Below are positions 32,600 to 42,197 of a stretch of 42,197 nucleotides of DNA, piece by piece (within the stretch, counting starts at the first letter, position 1; each line of letters opens with the position of its first letter). The translations under genes and the position numbers were made by a program. The stretch comes from Pseudomonas sp. MYb60. GTDB taxonomy: Bacteria; Pseudomonadota; Gammaproteobacteria; Pseudomonadales; Pseudomonadaceae. The notes under the pieces are model-generated. The model did no database searches. It had not been told where the DNA came from and saw nothing but the letters and a program-made list of their open reading frames with translations. Location of the stretch: contig NZ_PCOZ01000027.1 of the NCBI RefSeq assembly GCF_002979555.1, positions 1-42,197 of the forward strand, written 5' to 3'.

Positions 32600-33946
32600 T
32601 CAAACCGCCGGAAAATGAATCTTGAACGCAGCCCCGCCCAACGGCGAATCCCCGAGGGTCAGCCGCGCGCCGTAGCTCTCGATGATGTCTTTGACCACCG
32701 CCAGCCCGATACCCTGCCCCGGATGCTGGCGATCCAGCCGCTCGCCGCGCTGCAAAATCCGCGCGCGCTGGTCAGGTGGTACACCCGGCCCGTCATCCTC
32801 GATGCACAACTCGATGCCCTCGAGGTTTTCCACCAGGCTGATGCGCACTTCGCTCAGGCACAGGCGGTAGGCGTTTTCCAGCAGGTTGCCGAGCAACTCA
32901 AGCAGAGCGCCCTTTTCGATCGGCAGGTCGCAGGCTTCAGGCAAGTCGAAGGCCACCTTGACGTGCTTGTCGCGGTAGACCTTGTCCAGCGTGTCGCACA
33001 GGCTTTGCAACACCGGTTCCAGTCGCACCTGATGGCGGACCAGGCCGCTCTTGCGCAGGCTGGCGCGCTGTAACTGGTAGCCGATCTGCTGGCTCATGCG
33101 CTCGATCTGGGATTGCAGCACCCAGGCCTGCTCGCGGTTTTCAGGGCGCTGGGCCAGGTCTTCGCTGACGCCTTGCAACACCGCCAGCGGAGTTTTCAGG
33201 CTGTGGGCCAGATCGTCGAGGGAGTCGCGATAGCGCGCACGTTGCTCGCGCTCGCTGTGCAGCAAACGGTTGAGGGAGCCGGTCAGGCGCAGCAGTTCGC
33301 GAGGGTGTTGCTCGCTGAGGCTTTCGCGGGTGCCACCCTCGATCTGGTCAAGCTCCTGGCTCAGGCGTCGCAGGGCTTGCAGCCCCCAGGTCAGGCCCAG
33401 CCACAGCAGCGTGAGCAGCACCAGCAAGGCCGCGCCGAAGCCCAGGTAAAGGTTTTCACGCAGGCCTTCGAGGGTCACTTGGTATTCGCGCACCGGTTGC
33501 AGCGCGACGATACTGAACGCGGCGCTTTTGCCGCTCAGCAGCTTGACCTCCACGTCATAGACGAAGAACTCCTGGCCGTTCGCCTCGCGAATCCGTGCGA
33601 ACTCATTGCCACGCCCGTCGTAGCGCGGCTTGTAATTGATCTTCTCTTCCTTGGTCGCCCGCGAGCGCCACACCAGGTGCCCTTCGCGGTCATAGATGTA
33701 GCCGAGCAAGCGGCTGTCCGTCAGGTTGAAACGCTCATCGGGCAACTGCGCCGGCATCTGAAGGCGGTTGTTCTCGACGCGGGCGGCGGAGATCAAGGTC
33801 GTGACGTCCGACGCCAGGCGCTGCTCGATGGAGTCCTGCAACGCCAGGCTGAAGGCGCCCTGCATGGCCGGCAACAAGCCGAGCATGAACAGCACGGCCA
33901 AGGTGGCGGCCGCCAGCATCAGGCGCACGCGCAGCGAACGAATCAA
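32600..33946 (-). CDS. phoQ: Sensor histidine kinase PhoQ
   Basis: A 448-residue inner-membrane kinase, the same length as P. aeruginosa PhoQ. TM1 (about 8-30), a periplasmic sensor domain, TM2 (about 167-187), HAMP, then the His box HSLKTPLAVLQ (about residue 248), N-box LLGNLLENAYRL, G1 EDDGPGVPP and G2 GQGIGLAVV. The HSLKTP box is the PhoQ variant. It senses low Mg2+ and cationic peptides by family. The ATG overlaps phoP (ATGA). PAO1 PA1180. Confidence 0.92.
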   Translation of the reverse strand: MIRSLRVRLMLAAATLAVLFMLGLLPAMQGAFSLALQDSIEQRLASDVTTLISAARVENNRLQMPAQLPDERFNLTDSRLLGYIYDREGHLVWRSRATKEEKINYKPRYDGRGNEFARIREANGQEFFVYDVEVKLLSGKSAAFSIVALQPVREYQVTLEGLRENLYLGFGAALLVLLTLLWLGLTWGLQALRRLSQELDQIEGGTRESLSEQHPRELLRLTGSLNRLLHSEREQRARYRDSLDDLAHSLKTPLAVLQGVSEDLAQRPENREQAWVLQSQIERMSQQIGYQLQRASLRKSGLVRHQVRLEPVLQSLCDTLDKVYRDKHVKVAFDLPEACDLPIEKGALLELLGNLLENAYRLCLSEVRISLVENLEGIELCIEDDGPGVPPDQRARILQRGERLDRQHPGQGIGLAVVKDIIESYGARLTLGDSPLGGAAFKIHFPAV

Positions 33947-34620
33947 CGGCAGCGCTCATTGAACAGGTAGCCCAGGCCACGCACGGTATCGATCGGCTTG
34001 AAACCGGCCGGGCCTTCGAGTTTGCGGCGCAAGCGGCCGACCAGCACTTCGATGACGTTCGGGTCGCGCTCGTCATCATCGGGATACAGCTGTTCCATCA
34101 AGCGATCCTTGGCAATCACCTGCTGGTGATGGCGCATCAGGTATTCAAGGATGCGGTATTCGTAGGCGGTCAGCGCCAGGGGTTGTTCGTCGAGGGACGC
34201 TTGCTTGCGATTGAGGTCGAGCAGCAAGGGCCCGGCGACGATGGTCGACTGAGTGAACCCGCTGGAGCGGCGCAGCAAAGCGTTCATGCGCGCCTCCAGT
34301 TCCTCGAACTGGAACGGCTTGACCACGTAGTCGTCCGCGCCGGCGGCCAGGCCCTCGACCTTGTCCTGCCAGTTGCCGCGGGCGGTGAGGATCAGGATCG
34401 GGAAGGTCTTGGCCTGGGTGCGCAGTTGGCGGATCAGGTCCAGGCCGCCCATGCCGGGCAGGCCCAGGTCGATGATCGCCAGGTCGTGATTGAACTGGCC
34501 GGTCTGGTACAAGGCTTCCTCGGCGTTGGCCACGGCCTCGACCACATGGCCGCTGTCGGTCAGGCGGGTAAACAGGTGATGACGCAACAGCGCCTCATCT
34601 TCCACCACCAGCAATTTCAT
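33943..34620 (-). CDS. phoP: Response regulator PhoP
   Basis: A 225-residue OmpR-type regulator, the same length as in P. aeruginosa. The receiver domain has the phospho-Asp in LAIIDLGLPGMGG (about residue 51), Lys in VVKPF, and the C-terminal winged helix with LTAYEYRILEYLMRH and VLVGRLRRKLEG. I take the ATG at 34620 (GGAGA site upstream); the TTG at 34632 is part of that site. A GTTCAG-N5-GTTCAG direct repeat lies upstream. oprH, which precedes phoP in PAO1, is absent. Confidence 0.93.
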   Translation of the reverse strand: MKLLVVEDEALLRHHLFTRLTDSGHVVEAVANAEEALYQTGQFNHDLAIIDLGLPGMGGLDLIRQLRTQAKTFPILILTARGNWQDKVEGLAAGADDYVVKPFQFEELEARMNALLRRSSGFTQSTIVAGPLLLDLNRKQASLDEQPLALTAYEYRILEYLMRHHQQVIAKDRLMEQLYPDDDERDPNVIEVLVGRLRRKLEGPAGFKPIDTVRGLGYLFNERCR

Positions 34621-34696
34621 AAGGGTCTCCAAGGCAAATCAGGGTCCGACAGAGGGATATCATAGCGGCCCTGACACTCAGCGTAAGCAAACACCC

Positions 34697-34713
34697 CTGA
34701 ACTTGTGCTGAAC
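34697..34713 (-). promoter_or_regulatory. Candidate PhoP box upstream of phoP
   Basis: On the minus strand the direct repeat GTTCAG-CACAA-GTTCAG (34713-34697) has the 11-bp periodicity of PhoP-binding sites. A TATGAT -10-like box follows at 34664-34659. This suggests phoPQ autoregulation. The same 137-nt gap also holds the pcpS promoter. Confidence 0.6.
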
Positions 34714-34757
34714 GCTGTGCACTATCCTCCGGCCGGGCAACTGGGCAAAATACCGTC

Positions 34758-35474
34758 ATGACACGCCTACCTGCTTGCTGCACCCCACTCGACGCCCACT
34801 GGCCGCTGCCCGCCCCCCTGCCCGGCACGGTGTTTTTCAGTACGCGTTTCGATCCGGCCCTGCTGACAGCCGACGACTTCCAGCACAGCGCTGTGCCGCC
34901 CCCGGCCAGCATCCAACGCTCGGTCGCCAAGCGCCAGGCCGAATTCCTGGCCGGCCGTGTGTGCGCGCGTGCGGCGCTGCAACAGCTGGATCAACTGGAC
35001 TGCATCCCGGCCATCGGCGAGGACCGCGCACCGGTGTGGCCCGGGCATATCAGCGGGTCCATCACCCACAGCACCGGGCACGCGGCGGCGATTGTCGGGC
35101 TCAAGGCGCAATGGCGCGGGCTGGGCATGGACCTGGAGAACCTGCTCAGCCTGGAACGCGCGGAGCGCCTGGCCGGGGAGATCCTCACACCCGATGAACT
35201 GCAACGCATGCAGTTATTGCCACGTGAGCACATCGCCCAACTGGTGACGCTGACGTTTTCGGTGAAAGAAAGCCTGTTCAAGGCGCTCTATCCGCTGGTA
35301 CTCAAGCGCTTCTATTTTGAGCACGCCGAGGTGCTGGAGTGGACGGACGCCGGGGCTGTAAAACTGCGGTTGCTGACGGATCTGTCCAGCGAGTGGTGTC
35401 ATGGCAAAGAACTGCCAGGGCAGTTTGTGGTGGAGGATCGGCAGTTGTTGAGCCTGGTGGCCATCGGCGCCTGA
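34758..35474 (+). CDS. pcpS: 4'-phosphopantetheinyl transferase PcpS
   Basis: A 238-residue EntD/Sfp-type PPTase that moves phosphopantetheine from CoA to a Ser of carrier proteins. GMDLENLLSLERAERLAGEIL carries the Mg2+-binding Asp and Glu; FSVKESLFKALYPL is the W/F-x-x-KEA/S-x-x-K signature; SITHSTGHAAAIV is the upstream His/Ser motif. In P. aeruginosa PcpS (PA1165) is the sole PPTase and serves both AcpP and siderophore synthases. Divergent to phoPQ. Inferred to activate the AcpP encoded here. Confidence 0.9.
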   Translation: MTRLPACCTPLDAHWPLPAPLPGTVFFSTRFDPALLTADDFQHSAVPPPASIQRSVAKRQAEFLAGRVCARAALQQLDQLDCIPAIGEDRAPVWPGHISGSITHSTGHAAAIVGLKAQWRGLGMDLENLLSLERAERLAGEILTPDELQRMQLLPREHIAQLVTLTFSVKESLFKALYPLVLKRFYFEHAEVLEWTDAGAVKLRLLTDLSSEWCHGKELPGQFVVEDRQLLSLVAIGA

Positions 35475-35514
35475 CCCGCCGTGGATCGGGTTCACCCAGC
35501 AAAATCCAGGCATA

Positions 35515-37125
35515 TCAGGGTTTCTCTTGATCCCGAGGCCAACTCAGGCTGAAGCACGCGCCCCCCAGGTTGTTGCTCTTGCCGATCAGTGCCCGCCCGC
35601 CATGCCAATGGATGATTCGCCGTACAATCGACAACCCCAGCCCATGCCCGCCCGATGCACGGGTGCGGCTGTCGTCGAGGCGCAGGAACGGCGTGAAGAT
35701 CCGCTCCCAGGCGCTTTCCGGCACGCCGGGGCCGTCATCTTCCACGTCGATGCGGCAACGCACCTGGCCCACCTGATAACTGATCAACACCTGGCCCTGG
35801 GCATGGCGCATCGCGTTGCTCACCAGGTTTTGCAGGGCGCGGTGCAGGTAGCGCGGCTCGGCGTCGACCCAGGCATCGTCCCAGTGCGCCGACGACAGGC
35901 AGATCCCCCGCGCCACCTTGACCTGCGGGCGCAATGGCGATAATTCGCCGATCACCTGATCCAGCAGCGCGTCGAGGTCGACACGCTGGAAATTCAAGGC
36001 CGGCGAGCCCTGCTCCAACCGCGCATAGGTGAGCATTTCATCCACCAGGCCGTCGAGGTCCTGGATGTCGTGGTCCATGCCGTCCAGGTATTTACGCCGG
36101 GCTTCGGGGGTCGCGGCGTCGCCGATCATCTCCAGGCCAAAGCGCAGGCGCGCCACCGGCGTGCGCAGTTCGTGGGAGACCGCGCGCACCAGTTCGCGCT
36201 GAATCGCCAGCAACTGCTGCAAATGCTCGGCCATGCCGTTGAACGCCGCCGCCAGCCGCCCCACCGAGTCAGCGCCCCGGGCCGGCACGCGGACTTCCAG
36301 GTTGCCCTTGGCGACTCGCGTAGCGGCAGCTTCCAGGCCTTTGAGGCGCCGCTCAAGCTGGCGCACCAGCAGGTACACAATCAGGCCGATGAGGGTCAGG
36401 CCGATCAAGGCGATGAGTACCAGCCACTGCACGGGATAAGGGTTCATTTGAAACAGCGGGCCGATCTCCAGCACCCACGGCGTGCCGACCATCCCGGCAA
36501 ATACACGGATCGAATCGCCGCCCTTGCCCAGGGCCATCACGGTGTCACCCTCCGAGACGCGGCGACGCTGATCATCATCCATGTCAGCCTGATCCAGCGT
36601 CATCAGGTGCATGTCGAACCCGAAGCCCTTGGCGTCCTTTATGTCCGCCAGGCGTTGCGGCTGTTCGGCCACCGGGTAACGCACCAGCTCGTCGGCCAGC
36701 AGGTAGATCGTCGCGCGGGCCAGTTGCTCACTGATCTGCTGTACCTCGCCCTCCAGCACGAGCTGCTCCTGATCGCTGACCAGCCGAATGACCCGAGCCG
36801 CGTGCGGCCCGGTCTGCTGTACCAGCACTTGGCCGCGTTGCAGGCGGTTGCGCTGGCCGAGGTCCAGGCGGGCGTCGGCCAGCGGCCGCAATTCCAGCGG
36901 AATACCCAGCAACCGCCCCCAGATCGCCAGCGCGCGCTGGCGTTCGATGCGGCTCATGGGCTTGAGGTTGTCCCCCATCAAGGCAAAGGTGCCGTGAGCC
37001 AGGCGTTCGCGGTACTGCTCGCTGCGCGCATCATTGAGCAAATGCAAGGCCAGCACGCCGAGCAGCGCCACGAGGATCAGCGCCGCGCACATGCCGCCGT
37101 AGATGCGCAGGAATATCGAGTTCAC
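35515..37125 (-). CDS. Sensor histidine kinase, RstB-like
   Basis: A 536-residue inner-membrane kinase. TM1 about residues 9-30, a large periplasmic domain (about 31-225), TM2 (WLVLIALIGLTLIGLIVYLLV, about 230-252), HAMP, His box VSHELRTPVARLRF, N-box NLVSNAMRHA, G1 EDDGPGVPE and G2 GGHGLGLSIV. All catalytic boxes are intact. It overlaps its regulator (ATGA) and corresponds to PAO1 PA1158. The signal is unknown to me. Confidence 0.9.
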   Translation of the reverse strand: MNSIFLRIYGGMCAALILVALLGVLALHLLNDARSEQYRERLAHGTFALMGDNLKPMSRIERQRALAIWGRLLGIPLELRPLADARLDLGQRNRLQRGQVLVQQTGPHAARVIRLVSDQEQLVLEGEVQQISEQLARATIYLLADELVRYPVAEQPQRLADIKDAKGFGFDMHLMTLDQADMDDDQRRRVSEGDTVMALGKGGDSIRVFAGMVGTPWVLEIGPLFQMNPYPVQWLVLIALIGLTLIGLIVYLLVRQLERRLKGLEAAATRVAKGNLEVRVPARGADSVGRLAAAFNGMAEHLQQLLAIQRELVRAVSHELRTPVARLRFGLEMIGDAATPEARRKYLDGMDHDIQDLDGLVDEMLTYARLEQGSPALNFQRVDLDALLDQVIGELSPLRPQVKVARGICLSSAHWDDAWVDAEPRYLHRALQNLVSNAMRHAQGQVLISYQVGQVRCRIDVEDDGPGVPESAWERIFTPFLRLDDSRTRASGGHGLGLSIVRRIIHWHGGRALIGKSNNLGGACFSLSWPRDQEKP

Positions 37126-37844
37126 AACGGCATATCGGCGGCGGCTTCGGGGACGAACAGGTAGCCTTTGCTGCGGATGGTCTTGATCAGGCGCGGGTGA
37201 ATGGGATCGTCACCTATCTTGGGGCGGATACGCGAGATGCGCACGTCAATGGAGCGATCCTGGCCGTCGTAGCCGATGCCGCGCAAGGCGATGAAGATTT
37301 CTTCGCGGGACAGGATGCGCCCGGCATTGGCCACCAGCAGCCATAAAAGGTCGAACTCGGCGCTGGTCAGTTCGATCGCTGCGTTCTGCAACCAGGCTTC
37401 GCGCAGGGCATTGTCGACCACCAACGGGCCAAATTGCAGGCGGCGGCTTTCCACCTGGGCCGGTTCCGCCGGTTCGCTGCGCCGCAGCAGCGCCTGGATG
37501 CGCGCGAGCAACAGGCGCGGGCGCACGGGCTTGCAGACATAGTCGTCGGCGCCCATGTCCAGGCCAAGCACCTGGTCCATGTCGTCGGTGCGCGCGGTGA
37601 GCATCAGGATCACGCCATCATAGTGCTCGCGCACCTTGCGACAGATGCTCAGGCCGTCTTCGCCGGGGAGCATGAGGTCGAGGATCACCAGGTCGGGCTG
37701 CTCGGCAATGATGCGCGCCGCCGCCAGGGCGCCATCGCCCTCCACCGCCACGCGCAGGCCGTTGCTCTCCAGGTAATCACGGGTCAACTCGGCCAATCGC
37801 TCGTCGTCTTCGACGATCAATATGTGCCAGGTTTCTTGCTCCAT
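37122..37844 (-). CDS. OmpR-family response regulator, RstA-like
   Basis: A 240-residue two-domain regulator. Acidic pocket EDDER, phospho-Asp in LVILDLMLPGEDG (about residue 56), Lys in YVCKPVRPR; C-terminal winged helix with LTSAEFDLLWLLVANAG and DVRISRIRPKIGDD. First gene of the pair; PAO1 PA1157. Divergent to nrdA, with 654 nt between. Targets are not visible. Confidence 0.9.
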   Translation of the reverse strand: MEQETWHILIVEDDERLAELTRDYLESNGLRVAVEGDGALAAARIIAEQPDLVILDLMLPGEDGLSICRKVREHYDGVILMLTARTDDMDQVLGLDMGADDYVCKPVRPRLLLARIQALLRRSEPAEPAQVESRRLQFGPLVVDNALREAWLQNAAIELTSAEFDLLWLLVANAGRILSREEIFIALRGIGYDGQDRSIDVRISRIRPKIGDDPIHPRLIKTIRSKGYLFVPEAAADMPL

Positions 37845-37866
37845 GCGCTGCCTCTGTTCTCATTAT

Positions 37867-37966
37867 TGTAGAAGCGGGCTGGCCCGCGAAAAACGCGAGG
37901 ACGCCGCGTTAAGTCAGGCTGCCAGCGTTATCGTTGACGGCCTTCGCGAGCGAGCTCGCGCCCACA
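37867..37966. repeat. REP doublet of the GCGAGC..GCTCGC class
   Basis: A left arm GAAGCGGGCTGGCCCGCGAA and an inverted right arm TTCGCGAGCGAGCTCGCGCC flank about 55 nt that includes GCCAGCGTTATCGTTGACGG, the usual spacer of this common Pseudomonas repeat. A different family from the GTGGGAGG type at 21413. Confidence 0.82.
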
Positions 37967-38498
37967 GCAATTGTCATATGACGCAGACAAAATAGCGTAG
38001 GAATAATCGCCGATTGTAGCCATGCCTCAGCCCCCTGGCACAAGCCGGGAAATCCATTCGGTAATCGTGTTTTTTTGTGATAGGGTTCGCGCCCTTCGAA
38101 AATGGCTCAGCTGTTTTAAGCCGGAAATATTTCATGACAAACGGCGTAACGCAGCAGTAATGCGGCCTACACGCAGGTTCCACCTTTCATACACATTTTA
38201 CCCACAGCGTTATCCACAGGTTACTGCGTTGCCAACCCCTCGCAAACGCATTATCTTGTACCTCGGCGACAGAGCAGACCCTATATGTAGGGTTTTCGAG
38301 CAAATCGCCCAACCACACAAGTGGCTCGAATTTCAAGGGTTTTATTGCTAGCGCAGTAGGGAACCAACCGATTTTCAGTAGACCAAACCGCTCACGCGGA
38401 TGGCAGCTGTTTCTCCATCCCGATATGGAAAACGGTACGGGTGTTGCAGGAAGAGCCTGGCACTCGCAATCAAATATAGAACGTGGAGACAACCCCCC
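37967..38498 (+). promoter_or_regulatory. Upstream control region of nrdA
   Basis: About 530 nt without a credible gene. It holds one perfect DnaA box TTATCCACA (38210-38218) and a one-mismatch copy TTACCCACA (38198-38206), 12 bp apart in the same orientation. Downstream is ACCCTATATGTAGGGT (38278-38293), a palindrome matching 13 of 16 bases of an ideal NrdR box, and a second palindrome CCAC-ACAA-GTGG (38313-38324) centred 33 bp away. The nrdA promoter itself I could not pin down. Confidence 0.6.
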
Positions 38499-41393
<2,895 letters not shown>

Positions 41394-41429
41394 GCTGAGC
41401 CGGTCCCGGGCCTGAATGCCCGGAATTGA

Positions 41430-41475
41430 AAAACCCGTTAAACCCCGACTGCTTAGGGTTTAACGGGTTTTTTTA
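41430..41475. terminator. Strong bidirectional terminator after nrdA
   Basis: AAACCCGTTAAACCC (41431-41445) pairs perfectly with GGGTTTAACGGGTTT (41456-41470), a 15-bp stem with 10-nt loop, then a seven-T run. It lies between convergent stop codons. Confidence 0.95.
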
Positions 41476-41485
41476 TGCGCAGCAT

Positions 41486-42197
41486 TCAGACCAATGCGTA
41501 GGCAATGCCTTGTTCAGGGCGACCGCCACGCTGCCCCCACAACTCGACCCGCCCACCAATGACGGCCATTGAGTGTTGGTTGTAGGCCACCACCCCTAGT
41601 TGACCGTTAGCCAGCTCATCGCTTGACGATTGACGGTAACGGCCTTTCAACCCGAGGCGGTCCAGCGCCTCGTGGGGCATTTCACCGTTATTCAGGCTTT
41701 GCATCGCATGGGCGAAACTGCGTTTTGAATCGTTGGGATTGTCATCCAGACCATTGCCTTCCATCTGGGCACGCTTGGCACTCGCCGCGTACATGAAGTT
41801 AGCGTTGGTCAGCATCTGCGGATCATCGCCTTCGAAACCTGCATAGGCTGCCGCCTGCTTAAGCTCATTCTTGGACAACTGCAGCTTGAACCCATCCTTC
41901 ATCGTGACGTCGTAGCCCTGACCCGTATCGGTCACCTTGTCAAAGATGTCCTGGGGGTTCTTGCCGTACTTCATCATCGCCGCCTTGATGGCCGAAACGG
42001 TCACGCAGCTTCCGTTGAAACCCTGCCTGAAACCGCTCCAGATATTGCCGGCACCGAACTCCGTACTGGGTTTTTCCCCGGGCTTGCCTGTGTCGGTCCT
42101 GAAGTCATGAAAGCCAGCCCCCTTGCTGGGCGGCACGTTGGACATGGGTTCCGAACCGCCAAAGTCACTACGGTTGACACCGCCACCTCCTCCGCCA
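41486..42197 (-). CDS. Uncharacterised protein with possible papain-like Cys/His core, N-terminus missing
   Basis: At least 237 residues; an ATG exists at 42145 but the frame stays open to the window edge, reading a run of six Gly then VNRSDFGGSEP, so the true start is outside. After a Gly/Pro/Ser linker comes a compact domain. NGSCVTVSAIKAAM looks like a nucleophile Cys at the head of a helix, and about 150 residues later AYNQHSMAVIGG could supply the His, as in papain-like proteases. The middle is helical (ELKQAAAYAGFEG). No signal peptide is visible. I recognise no named family. Gly-rich N-termini with such domains occur in secreted effectors; that is only a suggestion. Confidence 0.6.
   Translation of the reverse strand, partial: GGGGGGVNRSDFGGSEPMSNVPPSKGAGFHDFRTDTGKPGEKPSTEFGAGNIWSGFRQGFNGSCVTVSAIKAAMMKYGKNPQDIFDKVTDTGQGYDVTMKDGFKLQLSKNELKQAAAYAGFEGDDPQMLTNANFMYAASAKRAQMEGNGLDDNPNDSKRSFAHAMQSLNNGEMPHEALDRLGLKGRYRQSSSDELANGQLGVVAYNQHSMAVIGGRVELWGQRGGRPEQGIAYALV

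Noticed and set aside
37974..38183. 69-codon minus-strand frame in the nrdA upstream region
   Set aside because: No ribosome-binding site, atypical composition, and it lies in DNA better explained as REP plus regulatory region.

Overview
The window is a chromosomal stretch of a Pseudomonas, most likely from the P. fluorescens group. The support is high GC with typical Pseudomonas codon use, long runs of genes in the order known from P. aeruginosa PAO1 (tatD-holB-tmk-mltG-pabC-fabF-acpP-fabG-fabD-plsX-rpmF-yceD-maf-sppA-HAD-rluC-rne; dctA-araC regulator-phoQP; pcpS; an RstAB-like two-component pair; nrdA), and copies of the GTGGGAGGGGG and GCGAGC..GCTCGC REP repeats common in fluorescent pseudomonads. 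No rRNA, tRNA, CRISPR array, prophage or insertion sequence was seen.

Layout. 1-2006: 3' part of an L-arabinose uptake and oxidation operon (SDR dehydrogenase, AraF, start of AraG), minus strand. 2183-3179: a GNAT acetyltransferase and a small secreted protein of unknown function. 3245-7415: a four-gene minus-strand operon (GntR/UTRA regulator, ADP-ribosylglycohydrolase-fold enzyme, NCS1 permease, PfkB sugar kinase) that looks like uptake and breakdown of a nucleoside or related N-glycoside. 7485-10514: DUF1285 protein, DUF4823 lipoprotein, MoaA, TetR regulator. 10821-10941: an sRNA locus best explained as rgsA. 10944-20710: a dense minus-strand housekeeping block for DNA replication (holB, tmk), cell wall (mltG), folate (pabC), fatty acid and phospholipid synthesis (plsX, fabD, fabG, acpP, fabF) and ribosomal protein L32. 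20816-24145: maf, sppA, HAD phosphatase, rluC. 24146-28084: a long-leader RNase E gene. 28150-29723: a MocA-like/XdhC pair for molybdenum hydroxylase maturation. 29863-32532: dctA with a sigma-54 promoter and tandem DctD-like sites, and a divergent AraC-type regulator. 32600-35474: phoQ, phoP and, divergently, the phosphopantetheinyl transferase gene. 35515-37844: RstAB-like sensor and regulator. 38499-41393: class I ribonucleotide reductase large subunit with two ATP-cones. 41486-end: the 3' part of an uncharacterised, Gly-linked, possibly papain-like protein.

Functional links. The phosphopantetheinyl transferase would activate AcpP, which FabD, FabG and FabF then use; tmk, holB and nrdA all serve DNA synthesis. 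The more unusual points are regulatory or positional: a roughly 700-nt structured rne leader, a fully readable sigma-54/DctD-type control region at dctA, phoPQ without oprH, no pilZ between holB and tatD, and nrdA cut off from nrdB by a strong terminator and an opposite-strand accessory gene. I did not find a clear-cut new defence or mobile system. The best candidates for undescribed biology are the nucleoside-type operon and the partial Cys/His protein at the right edge.
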